Source: Paulownia fortunei (Eukaryota; Streptophyta; Magnoliopsida; Lamiales; Paulowniaceae). From it: a DNA stretch of 64,000 nucleotides. The notes under the pieces are model-generated. The model was not told the DNA's origin. It ran no database searches and worked only from the letters and a program-made list of their open reading frames with translations. The position numbers were made by a program, and so were the translations under genes. Within the stretch, counting starts at the first letter, position 1. The number at the start of each line of letters is the position of its first letter. Positions 36,441-49,199 of the stretch are shown here, in pieces. The stretch lies in assembly GCA_019321725.1 (NCBI GenBank), contig CM033113.1:9114001-9178000 (forward strand). The letters run 5' to 3'.

Positions 36441-36599
36441 TTAAATTTTATTTATTGATTATGTTAGTTTTTAAAGAATATTTTAATATGTTTGATTATA
36501 CAAAAATATTGTTGATTCAGTGGTGTGAGTTTTTACATTTTCTTCTAAGGTATTGTGTTCGATTCCATTGGAAAACTGTGTTTAAAATTTTTATAATTT

Positions 36600-36950
36600 T
36601 ATCGAGCCTATTATCGAACTTATAAACGAACCGCTTGCGAAGATGTCTGTGAACTTATCAAACAAGCCAGACTCGCGAGTATATAAATGATCTGAGCTCG
36701 AGTTCGAGCTCACGAACAGGCTTGCGAGCATATAAACGAGCCGAGCTTGAGCTCGAGCTCGCAAGAATATAAACGAGTAGGCTCGCGAGCTAACGAGCCA
36801 AATACTACTAGGATCGAACTCGCCTCAATAAAATTTTTGAGTTCAAAATCGAGCTCGAGCTCGACTCGTTAAAGTTATCGATCGATCTAGAATGAAATTT
36901 TTTTCTAGTTGAAATCCGAATAGCTCGCAAGTGGCTTGATTCATTTCCAG
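36600..36950. repeat. GAGCTCGAGCTC-rich subterminal repeat cluster
   Basis: Many copies of GAGCTCGAGCTC, GCTCGCGAGC and ATATAAACGAGC in both orientations, GC-rich in an AT-rich setting. Plant DNA transposons, often hAT-type, have this kind of palindromic subterminal region. Only one end is visible; the partner may lie across the gap or to the left. Confidence 0.5.
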
Positions 36951-36959
36951 CCCTAGCCC

Positions 36960-37498
36960 TATAAAAGGGAAAACATAACAAGAAGAAAAATGTATATACA
37001 ATGAAGTCAACAAATTAGAAGTGGAGAAGGCAATGGTTATGGAGAATGAGGAATCTTAGAGGTGTGCCAATCGAGCAATCTCTAATAGATAAAAGATATG
37101 GCCAAGTTTCCCAAATTTCTTGTCCCGCACCTAATTCAAATAACTGAAATAAAATGATGGCCCCTTAATATTTTCATCCCTCTAAAGGTGAATCACCAAA
37201 AAATATCACAATAGCAAGGGATTCCACAACTCCCTGCATTTCCATTACTATGGTCAATATATATATATATGAAAGCGTGGTGTATGTCCGTGTAGAAGTT
37301 GAATCATATATGCATATATTAAAATCAAGTTAGGATTGGAATTTTCTGCAAGTAAAATGATATCACTTTGAGTTATATATATATATAAACCCTTCATTAG
37401 CTAAGAACAAAATAGATAATGTGATAAGGACTATACTTATACCCTAACGTGTGAAGTATATACAAATAATATTCTTCCAAATAGTTGGATGATGTGTT
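36960..37498 (-). pseudogene. Terpene synthase fragment, copy E (intron 1 and part of exon 1)
   Basis: 37442-37498 on the minus strand reads HHPTIWKNIICIYFT, the exon 1 segment that in copy A is YHPTIWGDYFLRYT. 36960-37441 matches intron 1 of copy F (63120-63510), including GAAGTCAACAAATTAGAAG and GGAGAAGGCAATGGTTATGG. The front of exon 1 and the TATA region are deleted: at 37498 the sequence jumps into the 5' leader (TATCTGGGTATTCACTTGAAG). No other exons follow. Confidence 0.8.
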
Positions 37499-39960
37499 TA
37501 TATATCTGGGTATTCACTTGAAGCAGCTTGTTCTGTTATATTTAAACCAATGTTGTTTGTTTGGGCATTTTCAAATCCCATGCACATTTTTTACAATCTT
37601 ATTTTTCAAAAACATTGGTTGTAATTATTCCAGACTCTCAAACATTGGTTTTGAAATTTCAACCTTTGTCATTGATATCTAACCTACTATTGGGAAGTGC
37701 ACTAAATTAAGATTCTTGTTAATCCTAAGATAATAATGAATCTTTTAAGAAAATTAACTAGGCCTTAGAAGACTAACTGAGGAGGGACTCACTTACAGGA
37801 ATAAGGATTAATATGCTCTTTTCGTTGAAACTTTAAATTTGTGTCAAATATTCTAATTATTTAATCTACAACCAATAAATCAATTCAGTAAAGTATTTTA
37901 TTTCTTTCAATATTACAAATTATTGCTATTGGAACTAGAATGTCTATTATCATTTCCTCATAAATTAACATCTGTGCTAATATTTTATGATAATATAAGT
38001 TGTCATCAATATGATCACAACAATTGCTCGAAATAATCCACAGAAATTGCATTTAGTATTAATTAGTCTATAATTATCATGAATAAATAATTAATAAAAA
38101 GTCTTAAATTTAAAGCAATGCATGCACATATTCATTTAAATACAGATGAGATATTTACAAATGATAATTTGTTGAAAGGGTTTTTAAAAGTTTTCTAATA
38201 ATATATAACAAATTTTAAAAAAAAATTACAAAATAACTCCTCCAAAAAACATTTTTTTACTTCAATGCACGATTACATCACACTTGCTATTTTTTGTTTT
38301 TAATGTCCCAAATTTTATTTTTAAGTTGCTGCCTTCAATATAAAAGTATTATCAAAAGTAGTGTCTTTAAATACATTGAAGGCGTGCACCCCTTGTGGCG
38401 CCTTAAAAAAAACTGATATATTAAAAATGAAAAAATATTTTGTAGAAAGAGTCACATCATGTGGCACTTTTAAGTATAAAATTAAAAATTTTTCGAGTAG
38501 TTATTTTGTGAATAAGTGTAATAAATTATCATAATTTGTTAAAAAATTTGTGATTCAACTATTATTTTTTATGTAAAGAATGAATTCATCTAAAATAAAG
38601 TCCTTTTACCCTTTCCTTTTACTTTTGATATTAACATCTTCACTGCTAACAAATATTATTTATTTAATATCTACAATAAACTACTAAAGTAATAATTATT
38701 TCTGGTCCTGGAGTTGGGATTCCATGGATACACGTGGTCCAAAGAATTATCATGATCGATATCTAAGTTCAAAGTCTAAAAACAGAAATGCAATGCTTTT
38801 ATTGCGTGAAAAAAAAAATTATCTTTGAGAATTTAAAATTAATTACAAAGTGCAGCAGAGACATTGCTATGTTCATGTGAAATCCGTGCAATTCACTAGT
38901 TGACGGAGGGTGGAGAATGCGTGTCGAATTAAAAATCTATAGCAGAAAATTCCATACCCACATTCTAATAAAAAATAGCTATATATTGTGTTTGAATGAG
39001 ATATTAAAATATTTAAAACTTTTTTATAATTTATTTGAGAATTTCTATGAATTTGTAGATCTTTAAAAATTAAATGGACTACAAAAGAAGAGAGTGTTAG
39101 TGACAAGATCGTCACTTGACAATATTAAATTTGTTATTAACTACATATAATGATAATTTTTTCTAGTTTAATGAACAAAAGTCACTATAAATTATCATAA
39201 CTATTGGTGTTTGGTAAGTGATGCAGGTCAAATGGCCAAAGCACTAATTCATTTTATATTCTCCTTCTCTCTTCAATTTTCTTCTTAAGATGGAGCTTTT
39301 TGGAGATTTTAGTGTAGGAAAAAAAAAATAGTATGTGCCATTTATTAGAAGTGTTTTTTGAACTTGGCAGAGTTCATAATATATTTATTCTCTTCAAGTT
39401 CATGATAATTTTTTTACTTGGTACGTGAGTTTTGTAGTTATCATACAAGAATATAGTTTTTGTTAAGTTCTTGATTATGTTTGAAAAAATTAGTGACATT
39501 TAACTTATTTCTTAAACACATACATTTGTCAATATATACACCTGCATATTTGTACTCATATAATTGCACTTGACAAAAAATCTTCCAATTTTTCTAAAGT
39601 TAATAGGCTAATATATATCAACCTCATAGAGACAAAAAAAAAATATGAGGAGAAGAGTATATTTTATTCAAAGAGAGAAAGTAGTGATTGTAACGTCAGT
39701 AAATTGGGAGATAATGCTAGAATATTTATTTCTATTCCTATCACACTTAGAGTTGAATTAGATAAGTACAAGATAAACCATCATGTTTATTACAATTTAT
39801 TTCAACTTATCTCAAATATGGATGCAATCCTAATGCACCAATAATGACAAACTGTGATTAGTCTATATATGTATAGTTCCATTTCATGAACTCTTTTATT
39901 GATATGTTGTAAGTTATTTGTTAAAGTTGAGGAGCAAAGGATTCACTCTCCCACACCATT
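37499..39960. repeat. Flank between TPS copies E and C
   Basis: 37499-38560 matches the upstream flank of copy B; 38560-39960 matches the 3' flank of copy A (4868-6060) and carries the uninserted version of the 2610-4867 site at 38705-38735. Non-coding. Confidence 0.75.
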
Positions 39961-39973
39961 CGGATTTGGATCT

Positions 39974-41079
39974 TCAAATTGTCATCGGTTTAATGAGCAT
40001 ACAGTTTACAATGTTTTTCATCTTACTTTTGGAATTGGCATACCCATCTTCATCTGCGTGCAGAAGATATATCACACGAGCAAGATTGACAACATTCATA
40101 AGGATTGGCAAAGAGATTGTTGTTGGTTGAAGGCATTCTTGATTTATATCCTTCGATACTTTCTTTACTTGTTTTTGAAATTCAACAAAAGCCTCCTTCT
40201 CTGAGGCACCATTTTGATTCATGTAACATTGCACTACTGATAATTTTTGTTCAAACTGTATAAAAATAGAATCAAAATCTTAGAAACTGACATAATGTCA
40301 AAAGATTAGTATATCTAAGATCACTACGTACATTCAATAAATGCATGCAATATAAATTTTGTATAGATTCTTACCCCATATTCTACTATGTCATCCATTA
40401 ATCTACCAATTATTGATGATGCTCGTACTATTAGTGATTCACTTGAAACCCAATCAAAGTCTTCCTTTGTTGCAAGATTTCCCTTACCAACTAATGAAGT
40501 TGTTGACAATATCATATAATCACTGTGCCACCTTCATATACTCCTCCATCATTTACTATAAAACCATTTTGCCTCTTCAAAGTATGCCCTGATCAATTTT
40601 TTCATCTGCAAATTTTGCCAAAATATATTTAAATGGGCACATCATAGATAGCAATACAAACTTGATAGTGGTAAAAAACCTATCTGTTATTTAATACCTC
40701 TTCTTTTGCACATTGGACACCATATGATTCACCTACTTTTTTTATTTCATCTTCTATTTCAACGTAAATATCTAAAAGGCTTTTGTAGCATATTCTCATG
40801 TATGGTGGTAATTGCTCCAAGGCATTAATATCCCAACTGCGGCGAAAAAATGAAAATTATCAAATCAAATATATTCACAAATTATATTTTATAAATAAAT
40901 ATGTTAACTTTAAATAAAGACTTGGATACAACCTTTGAATAAATTTTGTGAAAAGTTGAAGATCATATATCATTCCATATATATCGTAAATATCATCAAT
41001 AATGGAAGTCATAGCAATGACTTTGGTTAGTATTCTTCTTGTAATCTGGAATAGGAGCAGCTGATGGATGCATTTCCAT
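39974..41079 (-). pseudogene. Terpene synthase copy C, exons 4-7 fused to start of exon 1
   Basis: Minus-strand exons: exon 7 39974-40255 (94 codons, fully open, ends KPMTI), exon 6 40375-40605, exon 5 40698-40836 (139 bp as in copy A), and partial exon 4 from 40933 to about 41050. Exon 4 keeps [10 protein letters not shown]. At about 41050 exon 4 is joined directly to exon 1: the start [10 protein letters not shown] (ATG at 41079) runs into the exon 4 segment in the wrong frame, so the rest of exon 1, exons 2 and 3 and half of exon 4 are deleted. Exon 6 has lost about 10 bp after YSK (making a stop) and a second short stretch. Eighteen bp beyond the ATG, Copia element 2 begins; the promoter resumes at 51318. 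Confidence 0.9.
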
Positions 41080-41096
41080 CTTATACTTGGAATGTT

Positions 41097-42190
41097 TGTT
41101 AGTATTAGAATTTGTTGTGGGTTCAATTAATTCGATTAAATAATTTACCAAATTTATTATGTTCCACTTAATATTTGAACAAAGATTAGAATATAAAACG
41201 ACATGCACAGTGAAATTTAAAATTGACACCAGCAATAACAAGATTCGGATCTCAATATTCTACTCTCAAGACAAGGCCCAGAGATAAAAAAATCCACTAT
41301 GAGTAAAGTTTAACACAATACAATAATAGAACTTATAATACAAAACCAAAGACTCCCTCTTTATTTTGACGTCGTTCTTGTATTGCTTCACCGATAGACT
41401 TGTTTGCAAAATCCCCTCAACTTGAATCTGCCTCATTGAACTTCCTTCAACATTTATCTCCCGTCAAAATGACAAAGCGTTCTCTCCCGATAACTCATCT
41501 TCTTCTCCTGAAAGATGTTCAATGTGTTGTTCCGATATAGTCTAGAACAAACTTAAATCTCCAATGGTGGCTTGAAACTCGAATTTCAATCACAATCTTT
41601 TATGCACATTGGAGGGGGAATCGACTGCCTATATTTTCTGGATTTCTTCTCTAAAATTAGCAGCTCAAACTAATGTGTGTTTGTGTTTAAATACACAAAA
41701 TACTCTAGTTGATTCCTAAATAAATACAAGGAAAGATTCCTAGTCTATTACAAAGACTTTCCTTCCATAATTCTATCATTAACTACTGTGTATAAATCTG
41801 AATCTTGGAGTTCAAGATTACACTAATTTTCTTCTCTAAATAATGATACACGGCTTCTTGGAAGGTAGGAAATCTATCAAGTCTCTTCTTTATAAGGTAA
41901 TTTCATAATAACTATACTTCCTTTCCAATTGGACATAGAATTATTAGAAGACGTCTTGTAGATTTATTTTCATAAGTACTACAAGTTTGTATTTAATAAA
42001 TCAATCCAATATGGAAAGTAAGAGAGTTTGATTCCTACAAGGAAACAAATAAGCAAGAGTTAGTTTAGCATTAAAACTCTTATTAAACATGCAAAACCTA
42101 ACATATCTTAATTAAAAAACTTAATAAATTGCACTTACCATTTTCATCAAATAATGCCAATTAAACTACATAAGTCACACGGACTTAACA
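41097..42190 (-). repeat. 3' LTR of Copia element 2
   Basis: 1094 bp, TGTTAG...CTTAACA on the plus strand, pairing with 50226-51317. It has a 6-bp duplication near the edge (TTAGTATTAGAA against TTAGAA). The adjacent 42191-42206, on the minus strand TGCCAAAGGGGGAGAT, is the polypurine tract. Confidence 0.9.
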
Positions 42191-42489
42191 ATCTCCCCCT
42201 TTGGCATTTTTTTATCAAAATCAACAATCTTACCTTAGTGTCTGAAAACAAGTTCCATCAAGAAATATCATATAAGCACTTTAGTCCAAATACCTGTGTT
42301 CGAACATGAAACTGAACATGACAGTGAATAACATACTAAGGCAAATAAAACAATGTTCAGGGGCAATTAAACAGTCTACCTACTTTTAAAATACTTCTCC
42401 TAACATATCAAACAAAATATTAAAACTTCAAAAACAGCAAATCAGTTTTAATCACATAATCACAGCAATAAAAAATCAAAATCAAAACT

Positions 42490-44560
42490 TTATTCAAGCT
42501 TCCTTATCAACTTCAGCTTGTCCTTCACCAGTCTGTTGAGTATCAACATCCAATGCTTCTCCACCAATCTCTGCAGCAGCTGCAACTCCAGGTTCAGCAT
42601 GAACTCCCCATTTATCAAATTCCCCTGCACCAGAAGTCCCCACATCTGCAGCCCCTTCAACAACAACTCCAACTGACTCTTTCTTTTTGGACAAAAATGC
42701 TGATAGACCAGATGCCTAAGTAGCAGAGCCAAAACTATCCAAGGAAAGTGGTTCAGTAGTAGCAGCAGCTTAGGAAGTAGAACTTTTAAGTTGGGCAATA
42801 AGATATAGATCTTCTTTCTCCTTAGCCTGCCCTTTTCTAATTTGTTACCTTGCTGCAAGTAACTGTCTCTCCAGATAGCCTAACAGATCCTTAGAAGAGA
42901 ATGGAGTTGCAGATGTTCCAAGCCGTGTTCCAATATGTAGGTACATCATGGATTTTGGAACTCCTACACATGGATCTGATGGGTCTTATGCAAGTTGAAA
43001 GCCTTGATGGTAAAAAATACGTGTTTGTTTGTGTAGATCATTTCTCTAGGTATACTTGGGTTGACTTTTTAAGTGAGAAATCTGACACTTTTTATGTATT
43101 TAAGAAACTCTGTGCAAGATTAAAAACTGAGAAAAACTGACGATGGAACAGGAGTGGGTAAGTCATCCAAATGCCGCTTAAACTTGCCAAGCCTAGTAGA
43201 AACAAAGTAAACAACTCTATAATATTCCATCTGTTCGGTCCTAAGCTTCTTAAAGCCTTGAGAAACCAACACGTTGTAAACCAGGAAAGGGAATGATAAA
43301 TAACCAGTAGTAGTCTTCACTTCAGCATGTTTAGCAATGGTTCTCATGATGTGTCTGCCTAGGTCATAAGGATGCTCTGTCCTAATATAATAAGTAGTAT
43401 AGCCTGATCCTTAACAAGTACTGTGTGATTAGCTGTGGAAGTCCAATTTGTCATTGTTGCTTTGTGAAAAATAGCATATTTAAGAGTCAATTTGGCAACA
43501 GGAAAAGTAGAAGAATTTCTATGCCAAGCATTCAAACTACCTCCAGTCAACTCCGTAATGATCATATCAAAATTAGTTGGTAACTCAGTAACTTCAACCT
43601 GAGGGGTACCCAAATAATCATTTATCATCTGAGCGGAAAAGAAGTAAACCTTACCCCTAACATAAACATTACCAAATTTACTAGAATCAGCCTTGATAAT
43701 ATCAAAATGCAGATTGCAATAAAATTCCTTAACCACCTGAAGAGCATAAGGCTTAATATCTGTGACAGAACCAATTAAGTGCCTATCAATCAAAATTGAG
43801 TTTAACCCACAATCCTCAAAATCACTCAACCTAATTGACCTCTCAGACCACAGTTTCCTTTGAGAAATACATTCCTACATTTTCTTTGCATAATCAAAAT
43901 AAAATTTGTGGGACATAACTTTACTTACCTCAATTATGTCACATTCAACATCCATATAATCTCCTTGAGCAGATTCCTCAGAAGAATTATCAGAGAGAGA
44001 AACATGAATGTTACCTTGAGAATTGAATTCTTCTAGAATTTATGCTATTCTGCCTCTTTTTCGAACAGGACTTCGAACAAGAACACCACCAGTGCTACCT
44101 TGTTACACTGTGAATTCCATAAAATCAGAGAATGCGGATAAACGGGCAATGGGTTGAGGAACAATTTGAGTTTCCTCTCTAATTAGATCGATTCGTTACT
44201 CTTGGTTAAAGTCCCTCAATGTTTCAGCAACTTCAGCAGTATTGGCAAGAGATGTTGTTGGAATATGAAATGGAAAGCTTCCTTGAACCGGTTCAGTGAC
44301 TTGTTCTTCTTCAACAATCGATACTTCTTTGTGGGGTTCAAAGATGATTTCAAGTGGTGGATATTCAAGAGTTAAGGGTATGGCATCAACCTCAAGCTCC
44401 ATAGGAATTTTCGATGCCAGAGATATGCCAGGGCGGCACCAGATGGTTTTTCTCTTTTGGCTCTACCTTCATATAACTCGCCTCTTTGTTTTCTTTTCTC
44501 TGTACATAATTTCTATTGCAATTGGACTATTGTTTCATCTTGAGATTCTGCCATGTTAGA
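42490..44560 (-). pseudogene. Extra ORF after RNase H in Copia 2 (env-position ORF)
   Basis: Broken pieces in several frames. The N-terminus at 44553 reads MAESQDETIVQLQ and hits a stop. 44402-44196 is acidic and proline-containing (DAIPLTLEYPPLEIIFEP). 43829-43359 holds the core ILIDRHLIGSVTDI, VYVRGKVYFFSAQMINDYLG; 43347-43145 continues it (TTTGYLSFPFLVYNVLVSQ). 42694-42494 is an acidic, Ala/Gly/Val-rich tail. The core pattern V-Y-V-R-G-K..F...I-N-D-Y-L-G is what I know as the 'putative plant transposon protein' domain, found in this position in SIRE-like elements. Its function is unknown. Between core and tail, 42905-43141 is occupied by an inverted integrase piece. Confidence 0.65.
42905..43141 (+). 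pseudogene. Inverted integrase fragment inside the extra ORF
   Basis: The plus strand reads VGTSWILELLHMDLMG, then KKYVFVCVDHFSRYTWVDF and EKSDTFYVFKKL: the start of a Copia integrase core, with the first catalytic D (HMDLMG). The rest of the element is minus-strand. The same element's own integrase (47640-47820) has VGTSRILELLHMDLMG and then a deletion; this fragment covers part of the missing stretch. Confidence 0.85.
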
Positions 44561-45663
44561 ACAAATACACGAACAAGAGAGAAAGCAAAATAGACAATTG
44601 AAAATGGCTAAGGAAATTTTACGGCTATAATTTCTAGGGTTTTCTGGTGATGGAGCAACAATAGGGTTAAAAGCTTTATTTATACCCAAGGTAAAATATT
44701 TTCCCGCCAAAGTAAAAGAGTCCTTTAGTGCAAAAAAAATCTTTCAAATCTGGTCCTCAACTTTTGGAGAAATCTTCCTCCACCAAATATAAGTTTTTCA
44801 CTTATACTAGGAGTCTAAGAAAGAGGGCTATAGATAAATCAGATTTATACCAACTTAATAATCAAATAGCTTCCATATTTATCCAATTATTGATGCATGA
44901 GAAAATCTAAATAAAATCCTAAAAAGATATGCCTATTATGCATTCCATCTCATGCAAATCACAAATCAAAATGTATTAAAGATAAATATGGCACTATTCA
45001 AACTTCAAATCTCATAATTCCAAAACATCAATTAGGAAATTCAACCTTTGAACCAGTTTGACAATGAACTCAGAATTCCTTCAAATTTTCATTCCATAAT
45101 TTTTTTTTATAATCACAGAAAATTGATCAATCAAGGACTGAATTTATGAACCATCATTTTTATTATTTTTTTTTATGTTCAACATATTGTTCTAACATGT
45201 ACTGAAAACAAGGATATAGCCAGTCAGTAGCTTTCACTCTAAGACTTAGGGTAGCCTTTTCTCATGTTAGATCATCATCTAGATATTGGTGATACCTAGT
45301 CTTGGATTACTCACGAGTGGCTTTCACTCCTAAGAATATGTAGTTTTTTTCTGCCAAAGGCCTCCAAGTTCTTAATTTTTGTAAATTCTACCACAATTAA
45401 TGATGGAATTTTTCTGAAGTCTACTCAAGTTCAAGGTCAAAACAGTTAAAGTTGTCATTCAAAATTGAGATTTTAGAATTTAGAAATATCAAAATCTGAT
45501 CATACTAGACATTCAATATAGTATGCCTAATGCAAGTCCTAGCATGAGATACATGAATTAGCAAATAAAAATCAAGTCTAGCTATGTCCTAACAGAGTGC
45601 TGGAACACAATCTACAAGTGACAGTGTGCAATACAGTATTCCAACAACAGACTGAACATGATA

Positions 45664-46380
45664 TTATAGAATGCAAATACCCAAGGACTTTCTTAATGCA
45701 GTGAATCTCTGTGCATCAATAGCCTTGGTAAAAATGTCAGCCAGTTGATTTTCAGTTGTTACATGATCTATTATCGTAATTCCACTTTCTACTAACTCTC
45801 TAATAAAGTGATGACGTATGTCGATATGTTTTATCCTCGAGTGTTGAATTGGATTATTAGAAATATTTATAGCACTTAGGTTATCACAAAACACATTTAC
45901 TGAGGTTTGCACAATTCCATAGTCAGCAAGCATTTGCTTCATTCGTAAGAGTTGTGAATAATAATTCCCACATGCAATGTACTCAGATTCAACAGTAGAT
46001 AGGGAAATACAGTGTTGTTTCTTACTAAACCAAGATATTAAATTATTACCAAGAAAGAAACAACCACCTGATGTGTTTTTCCTATCATCCACATCACCAG
46101 CCCAATCAATATCACAGTAGCTTCCAAGATTTGATTTAGTGTCCTTGGAATACCATATGTCATAGTTAGATGTACCATTCACATATCTAATGATCTATTT
46201 GACTGCTTTCAGATGTGATTCTTTGGGATCAGATTGGTACCTGGCATAAACACCTACACTAAAGCAAATATCAGATCTAGAAGTAGTAAGATAGAAAAGA
46301 CTTCCAATCATGCTTCTGTATAGTGATGTTCCAACAGATGTTCCAACATCATCTTTAGACAATCTATCATTGGTACCCAT
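45664..46380 (-). pseudogene. Copia 2 RNase H and RT end
   Basis: 46380-46195 carries YRSMIGSLFYLTTSRSDI and VGVYARYQSDPKESHLKAVK, the RT-RNase H connection. 46182-45664 carries GSYCDIDWAGDVDDRKNTSG (RNase H, catalytic acidic D), STVESEYIACGNYYSQL, VFCDNLSAINISNNP and IKHIDIRHHFIRELVESG. One in-frame stop separates the two pieces. Confidence 0.9.
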
Positions 46381-46419
46381 AGGAGTTCTAATGTGTTTGG
46401 TGTTCTCCAGTCCAAATTT

Positions 46420-47110
46420 CTTTACTAGGTTTTGGGTATATTTACTTTGAGAAATAAAAATCTCATCATTAAGTTGTTTGTTTGTAAACCTAGAAAATAA
46501 TTTAACTCTCCAACCATACTTATCTCGAACTGTTTAGACATTTATTTAACAAACTCATCAACATTGTGCTTAGAGGTTGATCCGAAAACTATATCATATA
46601 CATAAATCTGTGCGATGATCAAACTGGTGTTCGAACATCTAATGAATAAGATTTTATCAGCTCCATCTCTCTTGTAGCCCTTATTGACCAGAAAGTTTGT
46701 CAAACGCTCATACCAAGCTCTCAGAGCTTATTTCAATCCATACAAAGTCTTTTTTAATTTATAGACATGATTAGGATAATGTGCATCCTTAAAACCTTTA
46801 TGTTATTCTACATAGGCATCTTCATTCAAAAACCCATTCAGAAAGGCATTTTTGACATCCATTTAATAGAGTTTAAAATTCATCAAGAATGCAATAGCCA
46901 AAAGTAAGCCAACAAACTCTTACCTAGCTACGGGGGCAAAGGTTTCAGCAAAATCAATTCCCTCAATTTGTGTGTAACCTTGAGCAACCAACCTAGCTTT
47001 GTTTCTTGTAATATTCCCAAACTCATCAGTTTTGTTCTTAAAGATTCATTTGGTACCTATTACACTATAGTCTTTAAGCCTAGGAACTAAAGTCCATACA
47101 TCATTTCTAA
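46420..47110 (-). pseudogene. Copia 2 reverse transcriptase, catalytic motif mutated
   Basis: No long open frame remains, but the family pattern is clear: [39 protein letters not shown], then the palm. The usual K-W-I-F has TGA for W (47046-47048). The catalytic YVDD motif reads YVYD (46593-46604), so the first of the two metal-binding aspartates is lost. Confidence 0.88.
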
Positions 47111-47282
47111 CAAAATTGACCTAATCCCTCTTGTATAGCAGTATTGACCCATAATTCATCTTTCAAAGCTTCAATGATATTTTTTGGTTCAGTAGAGGAA
47201 GGGTAGCAAACATACCTCACCATATCTCTATAGTTGATCTTAGACTTTTGCATTGTCCTCATCTTATCAGTAAGAGTTCCAA

Positions 47283-47820
47283 TTACCTGATTTGAAGGAT
47301 CATCTTTTTAAATTCTAGCAAGTGGATCCCTTCTAGGTGATGCGATATTCTGACATGATTGGGAACAACAGATGGAATATCAGAGTGAGCATTTTGTTTC
47401 TCTGAATTTGAAGATTCCAGTGGACTATCTGCATCCTCAGTCAGACTGTCAATTTCTTTTTCTAAGGAAAATTCAAAACCATGTCTTAAGTGAATTCTGT
47501 TGGATATGTAACAAGCAATGCTAATGGCTTCAGCCCACAACTTTTGAGTCAATTTCTTAGAGTTGAGCATGACTCGAGCCATTTCTTGCAAAATCCTATT
47601 CTTCCTCTCAACCACACCGTTCTGTTGAGGAGTCTTAGGTGCTTTTAACCTGCATAGGACCCATCAGATCCATGTGTAGGAGTTCCAGAATTCGTGATGT
47701 ACCTACATGTTGGAACATGGGATGGGACACGCATTTTTGTTTTCTCAATTGACACGGACCACAGACACCATCCTTTTTCTTACTCAGTTTTGGCACTCTC
47801 AAAACTGCACCTGTATTCAC
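47283..47820 (-). pseudogene. Copia 2 integrase, internally deleted
   Basis: 47820-47640: GPCQLRKQKCVSHPMF and ILELLHMDLMGPMQV (first catalytic D). Then, at about 47640, the sequence jumps to the TPQQNGVVERKNRILQEM block (final catalytic E) and ARVMLNSKKLTQKLWAEA. The middle of the core, with the second catalytic D, is absent. The downstream end is acidic linker (ESSNSEKQNAHSD). Confidence 0.88.
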
Positions 47821-47883
47821 AAGTTTAGATAACCTTTTAAAATTTAAGTACCCAAGTTTCTGGTGCCAAATCTCAGTCTTATC

Positions 47884-48797
47884 TTATGTGACATTCAAAT
47901 AGTTCATTTGATGATCTAGCAAGTAATAATTATTTGCAGACCTTTTACCTGTCATAACACAACAGTTAGTATTATCAAAAATATGACATAAATCTTTTGT
48001 AAAATGAACAAATAGATTTTGATCACATAATTGACTAATAATAATCAAGTTTGTCTTAAGGCCTTCAATCAAAAGTATATTCTTTAGTCTAGGTAAACCT
48101 TTAATATCAAGTGTACCCTTACCAAAAATCTGACCAAAAACTCCATCTCCAAAAGTCACCGACCTTTCTCAATACTTTGAAAGTTTGATATGTTGCTTTT
48201 GTTACTAGTCATGTGCCTATAACAACCACTATCAAAGTACCAAGATTCACAAGGAGATACTTTCAAGGATATATTTGCAACATTACACCTAAAATCAGAT
48301 TTTCTAATCCAAATTCTGCATGGAAAATCATCTTTTAGTTGAATCTTAATCTTTGGTGTGTGTTTAGAAGCAGATTTTGGCCCATGTTCAAACTGTCTAG
48401 AGAATGATGTTCTAACATGTTTTTCATTCCACAAGTCATTTTTCAATTTGGAATACTTAGGACCAAGAATATGACAGTAATGACAGATTGGTATATACTT
48501 TCTTGATCGAGGTTTTTGGAAAACCTTTTTTTTACGAGAATCAAAGATGGATGGTTTTGCTACAATTCTTTTCACAAATTCAATCTTTGATTTAGGATCC
48601 ATATTTATGTTTAAACACTCACCAATATAGCCTATACCTTGACGATTTCCTCCAACTTGTCTAGTAGAGAGAATCTTATCAAGTTTGGCTTTGCCAGTAT
48701 TTATGCTAGACAAAGAGGTTTTAGCCCTTTCTAGCTCAGTAGTAGTGCTCTTGAGCAACATATCTTTTTCAACAATCTGAAACTTGAATTGGTTCAA
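47884..48797 (-). pseudogene. Copia 2 protease and gag-pol linker
   Basis: The stretch WYFDSGCYRHMTSN (about 48204-48246) is the aspartic protease active-site region (usual D-S-G-C-S-R-H-M-T). It continues as MTFGDGVFGQIFGKGTLDI, GLKTNLIIISQLCDQNLFV. Upstream is a coiled, charged linker (KDMLLKSTTTELERAKTSL). Confidence 0.85.
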
Positions 48798-49199
48798 TTT
48801 GTGTTGTAACTTAATTATCTGACATGTGAGCTCAACAATCTGTCCATCTAATGATTTGTTTGTCTTACAGACTTCAAGCTATTTTTTGTACATCAGTCTA
48901 CACATTATTCGAATGTCCTCATCACTTGGCTCTTCTTCATCACTACTGTAGTCTGAAATCTCATTAGTAGAAAAAGTTTGAACAACTTTTTCTTTATCTT
49001 TCGAAATAGAGTCAGTATTGCCTTCTGAAATACGTGATGTTCCAACTGATGTTTGAACATGACTTGTGACATAACATTTTCCAAACTAGATAATTGTATC
49101 TTGTTTGGCAGATAAAGTAACACGGTTACTCATAATATCATCATGTTCTTCCTAATTGTCATCTGAATCAGCATCACTCCAAGTTATGTTTAGTGACAT

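Noticed and set aside
42901..43140. 79-codon plus-strand frame as a separate gene
   Set aside because: It is an inverted Copia integrase fragment without start, ends or promoter of its own.
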